Assembly (NCBI GenBank): GCA_001949185.1
Contig: BDGG01000004.1
Location: 538,793-602,792 of the forward strand
Source: Ramazzottius varieornatus
Taxonomy: Eukaryota > Tardigrada > Eutardigrada > Parachela > Ramazzottiidae
Direction of reading: 5' to 3'
Length of the DNA stretch: 64,000 nt
In this document: positions 22,334-34,563 of the stretch, in pieces
Position numbering within the stretch: position 1 is the stretch's first letter
Layout of the letters: every line of letters starts with the position of its first letter
Translations under genes and position numbers: made by a program
Notes under the pieces: generated by a model
Database searches by the model: none
What the model saw: the letters and a program-made list of their open reading frames with translations, nothing else
Told to the model about the DNA's origin: nothing

Positions 22334-22487
22334 GGCGCCTGGACTAATTATCGGCCGGGACAAACGTTTTGGCCACTGGCCGAAAGCGGCACCTCCCGGC
22401 TAAACTGACAATCAAGCGAAGCGTTGCCGCTTGGGGTCGGTGGCCAAAAACTTTGTCCCGGCCAATAATCAGGCCAGGCGCGTGTAC
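22334..22487. repeat. short relative of the 589-bp TIR element
   Basis: Left end ggcgcctggactaattatcg and right end (reverse-complemented) gtacacgcgcctggcctgat share cgcctgg, taatta/ttattggcc and gggacaaa with the 589-bp element. About 150 bp, non-coding, within an intron of the receptor pseudogene. Confidence 0.7.
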
Positions 22488-23298
22488 TGTGATACATCAA
22501 CTCACGTAGTCACCGTCCGTCATATTCTTTCCATGTGCCGCGATCCGCAACTCCAAACATAATGACGTTACCTACATGTCAAGCAAACGTAGACCAAGAG
22601 AAGAAGGATAGAACCACGTCCACCACGATTTCCCGGGTGATGGTGGCTCCCGCAAGTAGAAGAACGACTGAAGAACGGCAAGTATAAGACCACCAATGTT
22701 TCACACCGTTAACGATTCGATCTCGAGTGCAGCACAGTCATACGGTCTACCTCCAGCAGTGGATGCCACCCTGAGCAGACACCGGGTGAGCTCCGTCGAG
22801 TACCCTGCAACTCCGCTGTTGAACCGGGCAGTCCTGATTGCATAGTTGTGCGAAGTTTGCTTCAACAGCTGGCTTAACGCGGCACACGGTATAGTGTAAA
22901 AGATGATTTCTTGGTCATTCAGGTCGCAGAGCAAGAAAATGGTCGGCCAGCTGAATTTCTCCAAAATTACCATCTGGAACGTGTTCATCACTGCGCTGTC
23001 GGAAGCGCTCATCGATATAAAGCTACGGTATTGCTTCTTGTTCCACAACTGTGTTCCAGTCCCAGCTCTTCGAACACTAAGTCAAATTAGATTATGGCGG
23101 AACAGAGCGCTATCTTAATTCAACATCGAGTATTATCCGTACATTGAGAACACTGGCATATTCAGTTCTACGAGAAAATCCAACGGTAAGTTTGAGGTCT
23201 ACTTATTTTTTGGTTTCGACGGGTCAATCATCTCACCTGGCAGTAATCTAGCAACTTCAAACACGGCACCTATACAGTCTGGGGGAGGCAAATTGATT

Positions 23299-23974
23299 TG
23301 ATGTGAACAAAGGTGGAAAAGCGGACTTATTTGATTGAACGAATCGTCTTTCCGAACACCATTCTTCGCCAAGACGATTTCAAAACTCTTCCGATTTATC
23401 GTTCGGAATTGAGTGTGACACTGCGGAAGTGTGGTATGATCATCCGCCTGGACTCGCTCTTTGGCGACCTGACTCCACAGTGCGCTTCTTCACATTTCGT
23501 CAGCGGCTAGACGATTTTGTCCACAAACTTATCACAAGGTTCGTCTCATTTGGACAGTACACAATGGCATTGTAGTCCTATTGCACTCTAAAATCTTTCG
23601 TAGTTACGCATGGAAAACACTTGGGTTCTTGTTTTGTGGTTTGTAGGTCTGATCCGGAAAACCAAGACGCATTGAACCGCTACCTCACTGGCGACTTAGC
23701 TGTAGAAGTAAACTTCCTGGTTTTTCAACACCTCTTACAATTTCGCAAAGTTGTCAGGAAGTTACCTCACATTTCTTATTCCGAAACTGAGCCCTCGAAC
23801 AAGACAACGTCCACTTCATCCTGAAACAGTCGAGTCGCGCAGCTATCGAAACCACCTTCTGCACAAAAACTGCATGCAATTTTACTGCTCCATTTCCTGG
23901 CCCTTTTTCGCACAGCCAATTTCTGTCTCCCCGAACATAAAGGCAATAGATAAAGCTAAACCAAAAAACATGTG
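23299..23974. other. unassigned, perhaps 5' exons of the receptor
   Basis: Between the first recognisable exon of the receptor pseudogene and the end of SGPL1. A plus-strand ORF at 23313-23510 has no recognisable motif. I could not find a signal-peptide exon for the receptor. Confidence 0.35.
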
Positions 23975-25937
23975 TCACTCTACTAAGTAGTGATCAGGTA
24001 AGGCAGTACAAGTATCAAGGTATGCCCAGGCCATCTCGCTGACCACACTACGATCCGGTACACTTTGCGCCATACCATAGATAGCTGCCATACCGGATGT
24101 CTTTTCACCCGGGTTCTTCACTATTTCTTCCACACATTCCCTCACATCTTGCAAGAACCGCTCGACCACACCGGGAGCAGTGTGGTTGCGAGTCACACAA
24201 ATGTGGACGCTGGATGGGAACTGTAGGGCGTTGAGATTCCACCCGCGCTTCCCCATGGCGTCACTCAGCCTGTAGATGTTAAAGCTGTTGGAGCAAAAGC
24301 TTATCACACTGACTTCTGGTTGTCCCAGTATGCTGATGTGCTCGACCTATTAACCCAAATGAAAATTACTCCTCTGGAGAAAACAAAACTGGAAGTGAAA
24401 CCGGAACTTACCTGACGTAAGCCTTGTTCGAGCCTTCTCGCGGTCTCAATGATTTCTCTGGTGGCTTGGAGGTAACCATCTTGGCCCATGTAGAGTATAA
24501 CGGCCCATGTGGTAGCGATGGAAGCTCCCACACGACTGCCACTCAGACTGGGAGACGCGTAGATGCCACCAGGCCAGTCTGGTGCGACAGCGTACTGATG
24601 GTGAAGGTACTCGTCACTTCGGTACATGATCACCGACGACCCTTTCGGTGAGTATGCATACTGAAAGAAAACAGAAGCATGCTAAAAGAACTCAGATTAT
24701 AGGGAGATGACGAGATCGGCTTACCTTGTGGGTATCGGCTGATATACTGGTAACACCTTTCAGCCGGAAGTCGAACGGGAGTAACGGGAAACCAGCTTTG
24801 TCCATGAAAGGCAGGAGGAAGCCACCGAGACAGCAGTCGACATGGACCGGGATGGAGTACTTCAGACCAAGGCGGGAAACTTCCTCGACCGGGTCAATGA
24901 TACCGTGTGGGAACTGAGGAGCGGAAGCGACCAGCATGCAGGTGCGACTGCTGATGGCTCGCTCCATGGCTCTGATGTTCAGTTTACAGGTGACGGAGTC
25001 TACTGGAATGTGCTTGATGCGAATACCTAGGTATTCGGCTGCCTTGTCGAAGGCTGCGTGCGCGGTGACAGGCGCTACACTACACAGAAGGAAGAAAGTA
25101 TTTATGCAGTGCAATGCAACTGTAGCGGAAGAACGCAGAAACTTATTGATACATGAAGGGCTTCGTTATTCCGAGCGAGAATGCGCGATCCCGGTAAGCT
25201 TTGCAAGCCATGAGGATACTTTCAGTACCGCCCGATGTCATCTACAGGAAAAGAACGCTACGGAAGTTTGAACGGGAAGAAGAAAAGGCCAAGGACGTAC
25301 CGAGCCACAGCTGTCGGAGTTGCCGTTGAACAGCGTGCACGTCATGCGTATCACCTCGGCTTCCATCTGCCGAACTGCGGGGAAGACGTCAGGGTGAAGT
25401 GGATTCGACCAAGCGAACCTGGAATAAACTTCGGTAACTAGTTTGGTCAAGTCGTCCGATCCAGAGTAAACAGTCCCAGAAAGCTTGTCCCATTCCTTTG
25501 TTTCTGCAAGAAATTAGGCGTTTGCATCTGACTAAGCTGGTGAAACAGCAGGTGGGCGGAGTTATTTGACTGTTGATTTGTTTACCTGCGGATTTATATT
25601 TGACAGCTAAATCCAGCACATCCTTCGCACTCCTGCTGGACGGAAGCTCTCGTATCGGACGAATATCCTTGTGGAGAGGCTTGAGCATGTCATGCTCGAT
25701 GCGCTCTTTGGACGACTGGAATTCACGAGCAATCTTGTCGCGTACGGCGGGAATTTTGCGAGCCAGACGAAGCCCGAATTTTTTGCCACGATGGAATAAA
25801 CTGTCATCTTGCCAGAGGAACTTGTACAAAAAAATGGAAATGCATGTGGCAGTAACGCTCAACGCCACGATTTGCCATGGAAGTAGGTGAGCGAGGAGGT
25901 GATCCAAAGGCTCCAAGACAAATTTGTCGACGATCAT
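23975..25937 (-). CDS. SGPL1: sphingosine-1-phosphate lyase
   Basis: ER membrane PLP enzyme that cleaves sphingosine-1-phosphate to a fatty aldehyde and phosphoethanolamine, the exit step of sphingolipid breakdown. Minus-strand exons: 25937-25586, 25503-25301, 25241-25153, 25079-24725, 24660-24412, 24346-23975; total 539 residues (human 568), all phases agree. One N-terminal membrane helix ([20 protein letters not shown]) precedes the catalytic fold. Landmarks: [68 protein letters not shown], and TSISADTHK with the PLP lysine as the last exon residue. C-terminal [15 protein letters not shown] is also conserved. The start is the ATG at 25937, just after a splice acceptor, so an untranslated first exon is likely. 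Confidence 0.95.
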
Positions 25938-26655
25938 TCTTGAACCTGCAAAGTGAGATTTGCAGTGACAACAGACTGACAACGAAAATGTTGTTCTGTT
26001 TGACAATGCATCGACCTACCCTTCTTCGAATGGTTATCTGTAGCATGCCACGTTACTCACGCCTTCGTTGTGACTCCAGATCACACTGGCAGGCCATGAT
26101 CCATTTATCCAGCAGCTTTTTCAATTTTCATCGGGAAAAAGTCATCCAACAGTTCAAACTCAAGTACAGTATATAGATTGCGAGCGACAGCGCACTAGCA
26201 CAATTCGATACGCACAGGAACATCGTGACATCATACGTAAAGATTGGCGCGACTCTTTTAACACAGAGCCTACAAGACGAACTTGTTCCTATGATGTCAC
26301 GTTGTTCCTATGCGTATCGAATTGTGCTAGTGCGCTTTCGTTCGCATTCTCTATGGTATATAGTACTCAACTTGAATCGCGTCGCGTTGAATGGTCAATC
26401 AACCATCAAACGGGCGGAGCGGTAAAGAACGGCAGCGGAGCGAAATAGAATGGTGAGTGTGTGGAGGGTTCGCTGTGACGGCTCCGAACTCGCTTCGTTA
26501 AATTAATTACCTCCAGAGTCCAGACTCCAGTCATTGTTTACAATTACGAATATTCCATGATCTCAAAATCAAAACACTTCCGCCACAATCCACATATTCT
26601 GAAAACACTGGTCTTCACTGACGTTTGATAAGCTGACTTCGTGGAAGCAATAGTC
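25938..26655. other. intergenic with a MITE
   Basis: Divergent region between SGPL1 (minus) and the ZCCHC10-like gene (plus). It contains MITE copy B at 26170-26362 and probably an untranslated SGPL1 exon. No other coding signal seen. Confidence 0.5.
26170..26362. repeat. MITE copy B, TATA-flanked, long TIRs
   Basis: Same family as 2883-3067. Left end tatatagattgcgagcgaca and right end, reverse-complemented, tatataccatagagaatgcg; both arms continue into gcgcactagcacaattcgat. The middle is a short unique spacer (gtaaagattggcgcgactc). Non-coding, about 190 bp. Confidence 0.85.
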
Positions 26656-27399
26656 ATGGCTCCTCTCGCGAATCCTGGAACGGTGATGACAAGGATGTTT
26701 CTCAACAGGAAAGCGTAAGTGAATACTATCCGCCTTACCGCCTCCCATATTTTTTCCCTACAGATGCTCAGCAAGCATCGCTTGATTTGTTGATAATTTT
26801 GTCGCAGACAACCACCAGCGGAAAGCATCAAGTGTCAGAAATGTCTGCAAATGGGTACGTTTTTTTCTCGATGCTCGCTGTTCTTTGCGGAGAGTACTGG
26901 AAGATCTGACGGTTGTTTTCACAGGACATTGGACTTACCAGTGCACAAATCCTCCCAAGTATCTATCAAGAACGACAAAAACGACGGAGTTGAAGAAGGA
27001 CATCCGTCGCCGCGAGGAGGAGGCCAAAGTCGAAAAAATGTACGTATGAAATCTATTGTGAGCTTCAAAGGTGTGAATCTCTTTGAATATGCTTTCTTGT
27101 GTTACAGGAAACTGATCGCCGAAGCTTCTCAGAAGAAGAGGCGTGACGATAGCAGCTCGTCAAGCTCCGACTCTGATTCTTCCTCCTCCTCCTCCTCCTC
27201 CTCGTCCTCCAGTTCAGACTCTAACAGCGCGAAGAGAAAACGCCCGAAGCGGAAATACAAGAGACCGAATACGTCGTCTTCCTCTTCAAGTTCCTCCTCG
27301 TCAGGCTCCGACTCCGAAGGCACGAAAGCTCACGATGCAGATGAATTAGATGCTGATCAGTCTGTACTCATCAAACGCAAAGAAATCAACGATGATTAG
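26656..27399 (+). CDS. ZCCHC10: ZCCHC10-like zinc knuckle, serine-rich protein
   Basis: Small nuclear-type protein with one CCHC zinc knuckle and a long serine/basic tail. Exons 26656-26714, 26808-26854, 26925-27039, 27108-27399 add to 170 residues. The knuckle spans the second intron: IKCQKCLQMGHWTYQC gives C-x2-C-x4-H-x4-C with GHW as in ZCCHC10. It is followed by TTELKKDIRRREEEAKVEKM, also characteristic of the family. The C-terminal half has two serine tracts separated by KRKRPKRKYKRP, and an acidic end. The serine runs are low complexity, so similarity searches there are unreliable. Molecular function of the family is poorly known. Confidence 0.88.
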
Positions 27400-28162
27400 T
27401 TATCATTTCAGTATTCACACTGTCGTTACTTTTTCTTGGCCTTCGGTGTCATACTCAACACAAGGTTTTACTTTTCTTTATCGTTTTATGGTTCAAGGGC
27501 ACTTCTGGTCCAGGGTTTTCTTTACACGAACAGAATGCTGCTCCCGCTGAGAAGGGCGCAGGTTCTGGAACTTTTGGTTCTTGGATTTCTTTTGCGATGT
27601 CGGAAAATTTGTACAGTGGATGACGTCATATGAACGCCACAGCGTCTTGATAAAATGTGCTAACTCGTAATGCAGCGATTCCACTTCATCACGGAGAACC
27701 ACTACGGAGCTCCGTAATGAGTGATTCTACTTTCGATCATTTCGAGTCGGTAGTCCCTGTTATATTCCCGTAGACTACTACGGCGGTCCTGTGTTATTCT
27801 ATATCCGTTCTGCAAACTGAACGAAATAATTTTCCGAAACGCAGCGCCGGAAGACATAAATTAATGAGTCAATATGGAAGGATTGTATATTATTGTATTC
27901 GTTGTGAATTTATGATAATTAAGTATATATACTCGAATGAGAGGAATATAAATATAGAACTTTCGACAAGAAATTACGACAGTTATGAGGCATATTCTAC
28001 TTCCTCGTTCCAGCCAGTAATCAGAAATACGTGATGGGTCCGGAGATTTCTCCTCTCCCGAGATGACTTTTTCCGTGATGGTTTTTTCCAATTATGGTAA
28101 TGGAAAATTTTCGTAAAGAGCAACAACGCGCCAGTTACGAGAAGTGGAATCGCTGCATAAGA

Positions 28163-28364
28163 GTACGGACGGGAAATTTTGGGGCCAGTGAAAATTATGG
28201 GATCAGGCGGAAAAGACGGCAAGATGGAAATTCAAACGTGGGAAAGTGTCCAAAAGTGCCTTTCTATGAATCTGCCTCGTACGTACGTGTTTCCGTGCCG
28301 CCGTAGCGAAAAGGCCTGGTCCCGTAGTTTTCACAGGCCCCATAATTTCCCGTCGTGCGTGTAC
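28163..28364. repeat. foldback, ~40-bp arms
   Basis: Left arm gtacggacgggaaattttgg... at 28163 pairs with the right arm ending ...ataatttcccgtcgtgcgtgtac at 28364. Both arms continue through ggggcc(a/t)gtgaaaa. The spacer is about 105 bp. Non-coding; looks like a small MITE. Confidence 0.65.
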
Positions 28365-28463
28365 GGATTGATGCGCAACCATCTTACAGTTTGTTCGCGT
28401 CTTCAGCCGAACTCAAGAAACCAGGCTAAGTTAGAATTGATTGTTAGAACACTTTGCCTTCAG

Positions 28464-28599
28464 TTTTGACGATAACGCTCGCCAACTCGTCAGACAGGAA
28501 GGAAGATTCATAACATTCCTCGCCATCCTTCTCATCGGTCTATTCTACACGTACAGTACACGTACCGCTCTCTCGATTCTCGAAAAACTGGTTATTTGA
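28464..28599 (+). CDS. possible C-terminal exon with a membrane helix
   Basis: After a pyrimidine-rich acceptor (tttgccttcag) an open frame runs 44 codons to TGA at 28597-28599. It encodes a charged lead (DDNARQLVRQEGR) then a strong hydrophobic helix (FITFLAILLIGLFY). The composition looks like real protein. I found no matching upstream exon, so it may be a fragment of an unrecognised small membrane protein. Confidence 0.3.
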
Positions 28600-29000
28600 A
28601 TAGTTCCTCGAAGATGTAAAGATTCAGGTGAGTTTTTGTCTGCACACGCCGTTCAGCAAACCGTGGCCGGTGAAAGGTGCGAGAATCCACCAGTCTCGAC
28701 TTTCGAGTCTCGATCAAGCATTTCACTTTCGCAGTTGATTGGCTTGATTGGTGCAATCGCGACGCAACCGATCGCCTCGTTATCAGATTCTGCGGAAGTG
28801 GTTACAACTTGTAATTCATTCCTTATCTCGTGCCCTCTCTGCTGCTGAATCCGTTATCCGGATGTTTACCTTGGTATGCTAAAATTCCTTACGGACAGTG
28901 TAACGAACGTGCTTGTTGACTTTGTGGACACTTAGACACGTGTTGCCAGATGGAAACAATCTGCGGAGGAATTCTCCATATGCTATAGCTGCCTTTCGAA

Positions 29001-32000
29001 ATGGACCTCTTCTCCTGTCTTTCACTGCTGCTCTGGCAGATATTTATTCCTTTATTTCAAGCTGCCAACGTCACGGTACCCATTGGGCTCTCAAACCAGA
29101 TTGCCGTTAGAATTGAGGGTGGTGTGGACAAGGCCAAGGAGATTGCCAGGAGGCATCACTGCGAATTTATCGGACAGGTAATTCCGTATTACTTGAAATG
29201 TGGCAGGCCATACTGTACCACTTTTATAGTCAGTGCAGCTTACGTCCGCTCGTCGCGTGACATTCTGTTGCCTGACATATTCCGTTTGCTAAGTTATTCT
29301 ACGAGAAATCCTTTTGTCGCCACAGATTGGAACTCTGGACGACCATTATCTATTCGAACACGATCGGATATCGCGGCGGTTTGCGGAAGACAGTACTCCG
29401 GCGCATGAAAGACTGAAGGACGATCCAGAGGTAATTTCCTGTCCGTGTTGGAATATTTTTGAAAGGTGGAAGAATTCTCTTGTGTACGTTTCTGATTCTT
29501 CCATTTTTTTCAGGTTCTTTGGCTCGAGCAGCAAACGGCGAAAGTGAGAGTAAAGCGTGACTTTAATGGATTCAATTTTGGCAATTTGAAGATGCAGTTG
29601 GATGAGCTGAGCTCAGCGAACAAGGCCAGCAACATGGCACACAACTCATTTGTTGAGTTTGCTTTCAAAGATCCTTTCTATCCTCAGCAGTGGTATTTGG
29701 TGAGTCTATTTTGAATGGCTTAATCACTGTTTATGCTCCATTTCCGGCCATTCGTTAGCAAGACTGTTTATGATAGTCAAGTTTGTAATTTGACAGCACA
29801 AGGGCGCACATGGCGGCTTCGATATGAATGTGGAAAAGGCTTGGCGCCGAGGATACTCAGGCAAAGGCGTCTCCATCAGCATCTTGGACGATGGAGTCCA
29901 GCCCGACCACCCGGATCTTGCCGAAAACTATGTAAAGTATCTATCCACAATCTTCCTGAAGTTTTACTAGCCACAGTAATACATTGCGAGTTTTTACTCC
30001 TCGTAGGATAGTTTTATGTTGATTCGCCGTAATTTCAAAAAATTAATTTAGTTGCCAGTTCACTGTCGAATTATTAGCTTCGACTCTGTCATGACGCTTC
30101 GTGAAACGAACCCTGTTGTGCTAGTATTTTGCAGTCGCGAAGTTAGATTTCCGCGTGAGAGTGTTTTTTCGGACTTTTCCCATCAATTGGCAGCCAGAGA
30201 AACAAAACGCACAAGATTGTTGTCTCAAGTGGCGCACATTGCCGTTGTTTCTGGCAGGAAAGATGCGCCACTGGAGATGGCGATCTTGTTTGCTCAGCTC
30301 CTACTTTTATCGACTGAATTTATCTTCGGGGGATTTTTGTTTTAATTTTCAGGATTTATTTTTCTAGGATCCTCAGGCTAGCCTGGATATTAATGGCAAG
30401 GATAACGATCCCACACCCACCGATGACGGCAACAATAAGCACGGCACACGCTGTGCGGGCGAGGTGTCGGCCGTCGCCGGAAATGACGTTTGCGGAGTGG
30501 GAATTGCTTTTCATTCCTCCATCGGCGGTAAGGGGTCGTCCACCAATAAAACGTCGTTTACTCATCATTAACATCGCTCACATCCATAAATTTCGATTTA
30601 ATCTTGACTGTTGGTCTTTATGGGTTTGCGTTGAAACAGGTGTGAGGATGCTTGATGGAGAGGTGCACGACAGCGTCGAGGCTACCGCTCTTAGCCTGAA
30701 TCCTCAGCACATCCATATTTACAGCGCCAGCTGGGGACCCAACGATGATGGACAAACTGTCGACGGGCCGGGACCGCTGGCGAAACGTGCATTCGAGAAC
30801 GGCATCAAACTCGTACGTCATTCCTTTCCGAATTTTTTCTTGAATCTCCTCGAGTTTTCCTGTGCAAAGCAATTCTGAAAAACGTAATTCCGTGAGATTC
30901 CAGAAAAAAATGTGATTCCCATAAACCAAGGAACCTTGAAGTAATTATAGGAAATATCGGAACACGACAACATGACGAAAGAATGGCATACAAACAAACT
31001 CGATGCTGCTGGCCGGCCGCGTGCGCCACTTTGAAAAACGATCGTACCGATTTTAATTAGTGGCGCATGTTACCGATATTATTGGCTGGAAGCATGCGTC
31101 ACTTGAAAGAACAGTGTCGAATTTATTTGCTTAGGTCTTAAAATCAATATGCAAGTAAAAAAGCCATAGGGGAGAACTAGATGACGAATTAAGCTACTGA
31201 ACAAACTTGTTGAGTATTCGGGTGGTTTCCCAGGGTCGCAAGGGACTAGGCTCGGTCTTCGTCTGGGCTTCCGGTAACGGCGGCAAGAGTCAGGACAGTT
31301 GTTCATGTGACGGCTACACGAACTCCATCTACACCATTAGCGTCTCCAGTGCCGCACAGGATGGCTCGCGACCCTGGTACCTGGAAGAGTGTCCGTCAAC
31401 ACTAGCCACTACCTACAGCAGTGGCAGCGCTCTCCAGCCCTCCATCGTCACAACCGACCTATACATGCCCAACAACGGCATGCACGCCTGCACCAACAAG
31501 CACACCGGGACCTCGGCGTCCGCGCCTTTGGCAGCCGGTATCATTGCGTTGGCGCTGGAAGCCAACCCGATGCTGAATTGGCGGGATCTGCAGTATATAA
31601 CGATCCTGTCGGCCAGACCCGAACCGTTGGTCCACGGCGATGAGAACTGGTCCGTCAACGGAGTCGGCAGGAAAGGTACTAGTAAGCAAAGATGCGTTTT
31701 CTTCCCGATGACCATTCGAGAATCTGTAGTTGAGCCGATATTAATCTTCATCTTGAATATTTGTAGTGAGTAACCGCTTTGGTTACGGTCTCATGGACGC
31801 CGACAAGATGGTACAGCTGGCTGAAAAATGGATAACCGTCCCGGAACAGCACATCTGCTATACTCAACAGTATGCTCAAAGAGTGTAAGTTCTTATACAA
31901 GATAAAATAATAACAGAAGTCTCGAAAGAACCTATTTAAATCAATTTTCCATACGGAGATCAGTTTAAGCATTACAAATAGACCTAACTTATAGACAACA

Positions 32001-34126
32001 GAATTTATCGGGAGAAGTCGATATCTGCAACGTTTTTATGCGATGTGTTAGAGGATTCGAAAGGGGGCGAAACCAGAGTTGAACTAACAAGTGTCGCGGT
32101 CTCCGCAGGAATATGGTACGGGGTCGTCTTTCCGTGGATATTCCTTCGGACGGTTGCCAGAACAGTCCGAACGGAATAATGTTCCTGGAGCACGTGCAGG
32201 TCGTCCTCTCCATTCAAGCCTTACACCGTGGCAGCGTTGTCATTAAGCTGACATCTCCTATGGGAACCACCAGCGTGATGCTTCCTCCCAGACCGCTGGA
32301 TACCAGCAGTCAAGGCTTCAGCCTGTGGCCTTTCATGAGTGTGCAGTTCTGGGGAGAGAACCCCGCAGGTACTTGGCATGTCGACATCCAAGAAAGCTCC
32401 TTCGACCCGAAATTGGGCAGCTCGCAGATCATGTTGACTGCTTGGTCCATGGTGCTGTATGGAGTTTCCGAAGATCCTCTGATCAACCAAGTCAAGTAAG
32501 TACCGGCAGAGGAACCATGTCAACATATGCCTGATATAAGCAGCTCGGTATCGGTAAACTTGACAAGATCGTTTTCCCGAGTGGCGCACGCGTCCCCAAC
32601 CAATAACACTGAGAATGTGCGCTACTTGCGAGAGGATCTGTGGAGTTTGCCGAGCTTCCGTTTCGCGCAATGACCTTTGACGATACTGTATGTTTACTGC
32701 TGACTAAAATAAGTCTCGTGTGGAAACTTAGGGACGAATATTTTCTGAAAGCTTGCTTGCAATCTTTATAGATGTTTGAATTTAAGTATTAACTTTGAAT
32801 TTGGTTTTCAGGTTGACGGCTTCAAGGGATCGTCAAGGTTCCGCCGTCTCGTCCGGTGCCTCCACCCTTCGTCCTTCCATTCCGTCCACTTCCGTCACCT
32901 CCTCACCGCAGTCCACGCTGAACTGCCACCTCTCCTGCAAGACATGTCATGGCTCACGCTACGACGAGTGCAGTAGCTGTTTTGGCGGCTATTACTTTCA
33001 CAACTCGCAATGTCTCCTCTCCTGTCCCAACGGCTTCTTTCCAGTCAACACTACCTTTACTTGCAGTTCCTGTCCGGCCAAGTGTACGTCCTGCTTGTCG
33101 GACTCAACATGTCTGACGTGTCAAGCGGGTTATGTCCTCGAGAAGGGCCAGTGTAACGCTTTGCATCCCGCTGTCGACGATGAATGCTTGCGTGGTACGT
33201 GTTATAACACCGTCCATCTTTCACTTTCCTCTCCCCGATTTCCGTTAATCTATCAATATCCGTACTCATCTGCACCCCGCTTACAAATCCTTCCCTTGAT
33301 CATCTCAACAGTTCTTCTAACAGTAACGCTCTGGTAACGCTTGGTAACAGCATGTAATAAGGGTTACCCTGGTAACCATCGCCAAGGTGGTACTTGCATG
33401 ACGTTACCTCAGTCTTTTCATGCGTTACTTTGTTTTCATTATTGTTATCTCATTCCATCTCACTCTAATAGTCAACTTTGTGAGCCATAAGTGTACGGTT
33501 ACATGGTGGCCTCATGGTGTTACCTGGACGTTACTCATGTTAGCGGGCGTTACCAGCGTTACTTCCTGTTTTTCGGTGAGGTGTTAAAGTAAGCGTGGCT
33601 TTTGCCCACGTATTACGTGCGTTTGCTGGCAGTGGGGTGACGCGGACTTTCTTTTGCAGGTTTCTTCTTTGATCATCGAGCGACCAAATGCAAGCCTTGT
33701 CATACCGACTGCGCCACCTGTACGGGACCACTCGTGACCGACTGCCTCACTTGTAAGTCTCCTAATGTCCTCTACGGAACGTGCATGGCCTTCTGTCCGA
33801 ACAACTTCACAGTGGTCAACGGCACCTGTGTTCCGGTCAGAACACATGGACCTCATCGCGCCCACCTGAACGAGGGAATCATGAAGCCCAGTGGGACGTT
33901 CTTCCTAACAGCCACCATAGCCTGTATAGTCGTCATCAGTATCGGGCTGGTGGTGTTCTGTGTACTGCAAGCAGCTTCAGACAGTCGAAGAAAGAGGAAA
34001 GGTGGAGTGGCGAGCGGAGCTAAGTATGAGAAGGCTCCGACGAGGAGTAACGGCGATGTGACGGATTCCGATGAGGAAGTTGAGACGTTCTCGAGAAGGA
34101 GGTTATCAGATGCCTTGAACACGTGA
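29001..34126 (+). CDS. furin: furin-like proprotein convertase
   Basis: Calcium-dependent trans-Golgi endoprotease that cuts secreted and membrane precursors after dibasic sites. Eleven exons: 29001-29177, 29326-29430, 29514-29699, 29797-29931, 30368-30527, 30640-30812, 31234-31675, 31767-31884, 32109-32495, 32812-33194, 33660-34126; 910 residues, phases all agree. Order: signal peptide (1-21); prodomain ending in the self-cleavage site VRVKR (~109); S8 catalytic domain with Asp in ILDDGV (~187), His in NNKHGTRC (~226), oxyanion Asn in WASGNGG (~327) and Ser in [11 protein letters not shown] (~406); P domain; cysteine-rich furin repeats; one TM helix ([20 protein letters not shown]); acidic tail SDEEVE. 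No catalytic residue is missing. Three introns carry palindrome elements. Confidence 0.96.
30190..30300. repeat. intronic palindrome element 4 (furin intron)
   Basis: Core 30224-30277 (tcaagtggcgcaca ... gatgcgccactgga) with flanking acaagatt/cgatcttgtttgctcagctc, the family's inner arm and right tip. Sits in furin intron 4. Confidence 0.82.
30989..31134. repeat. intronic palindrome element 5 (furin intron)
   Basis: Left tip acaaacaaactcgatg, a half-core gtgcgccacttt at 31021, then a full core 31058-31107 (agtggcgcatgt ... gcatgcgtcact) with loop tattattggctgg, and right tip cgaatttatttgc. Two cores in one element, the first reduced to one arm. In furin intron 6. Confidence 0.8.
32542..32657. 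repeat. intronic palindrome element 6 (furin intron)
   Basis: One of the most complete single-core copies: left tip agctcggta-tcggtaaact at 32542, inner arm gacaagatcgttttcc, core 32578-32631 (gagtggcgcacg ... tgtgcgctactt), right arm gaggatctgtggagtttgcc, tip gagct. In furin intron 9, 46 bp past the donor. Confidence 0.85.
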
Positions 34127-34563
34127 TATTATGAATCTTTAAGCTGTATTTTATCCTACATATTACATAATCCCAGTGATATTTCGACTACCTTCTTTTA
34201 TACTTTACACAGAGGTCTTTATGGTCATGATGACTGTCTCATAAGTACTTCCTGTTTTTTTAAAGGCATTTGATGCAGAAACGTTGATCGTTTTGAAGAG
34301 ACCATGTTGTGAATCGGCAAAAAGACTCTTCGGAATTTATTCGATTTTTCGGGATAGACCCACAACATAAGTTCACAACGACGATGTATTTGCCATGTGC
34401 GCGCTGAAGATGCCCGCAGGAACTTGCCTGAAGGGGGACAACTCATGCAGGCCAAACCTGTGGTAGTCCCCACTCGAAATGAGTAGGAGTGCCAAGCGTG
34501 GCTGCTTCGGCTGTACATTTTTTACAGAACTAGAGTATACGTTAAGTTGTATGCGGGTTTGAG

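Larger units (their letters stand above)
20477..23298 (-). pseudogene. second ANF-receptor-like gene, split by a transposon
   Basis: Paralogue of the receptor at 9667-12123, with the same exon order. Recognisable minus-strand exons: ~23298-23246 (PPDCIGAVFEVARLL), 23076-22751, ~22667-22625 (VLLLAGATITREIV), ~22545-22500 (MTDGDY), ~22203 onward (VYFFMHPF), ~22043-21905, ~21838-21824, 21708-20936 (interrupted), 20868-20648 and 20576-20477. It has the CGFDG membrane-proximal motif, one TM helix (MLTTVVVFLTLLTLLTAFG) and a ~30-residue tail ending at 20477, again with no kinase or cyclase. A 589-bp element with GTAC duplication sits inside the 21708-20936 exon. Removing it restores an exact 60-codon, phase-0 exon matching its counterpart in the other receptor. 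Phases at two other junctions also do not reconcile. Probably non-functional, though a rescued splice form cannot be excluded. Confidence 0.68.
27400..29000. other. intergenic, with an unassigned exon and a foldback
   Basis: 1.6 kb between ZCCHC10 and furin. It contains the foldback at 28163-28364, a probable membrane-spanning exon at 28464-28599 (+) and a minus-strand ORF around 27983-28222 with one hydrophobic segment. I could not build a complete gene from these. Confidence 0.4.

Noticed and set aside
27129-27323. Glutamate-rich minus-strand ORF
   Set aside because: Antisense of the serine tract in the ZCCHC10-like gene; TCC/TCT runs read as GGA/AGA and GAG/GAA in reverse.
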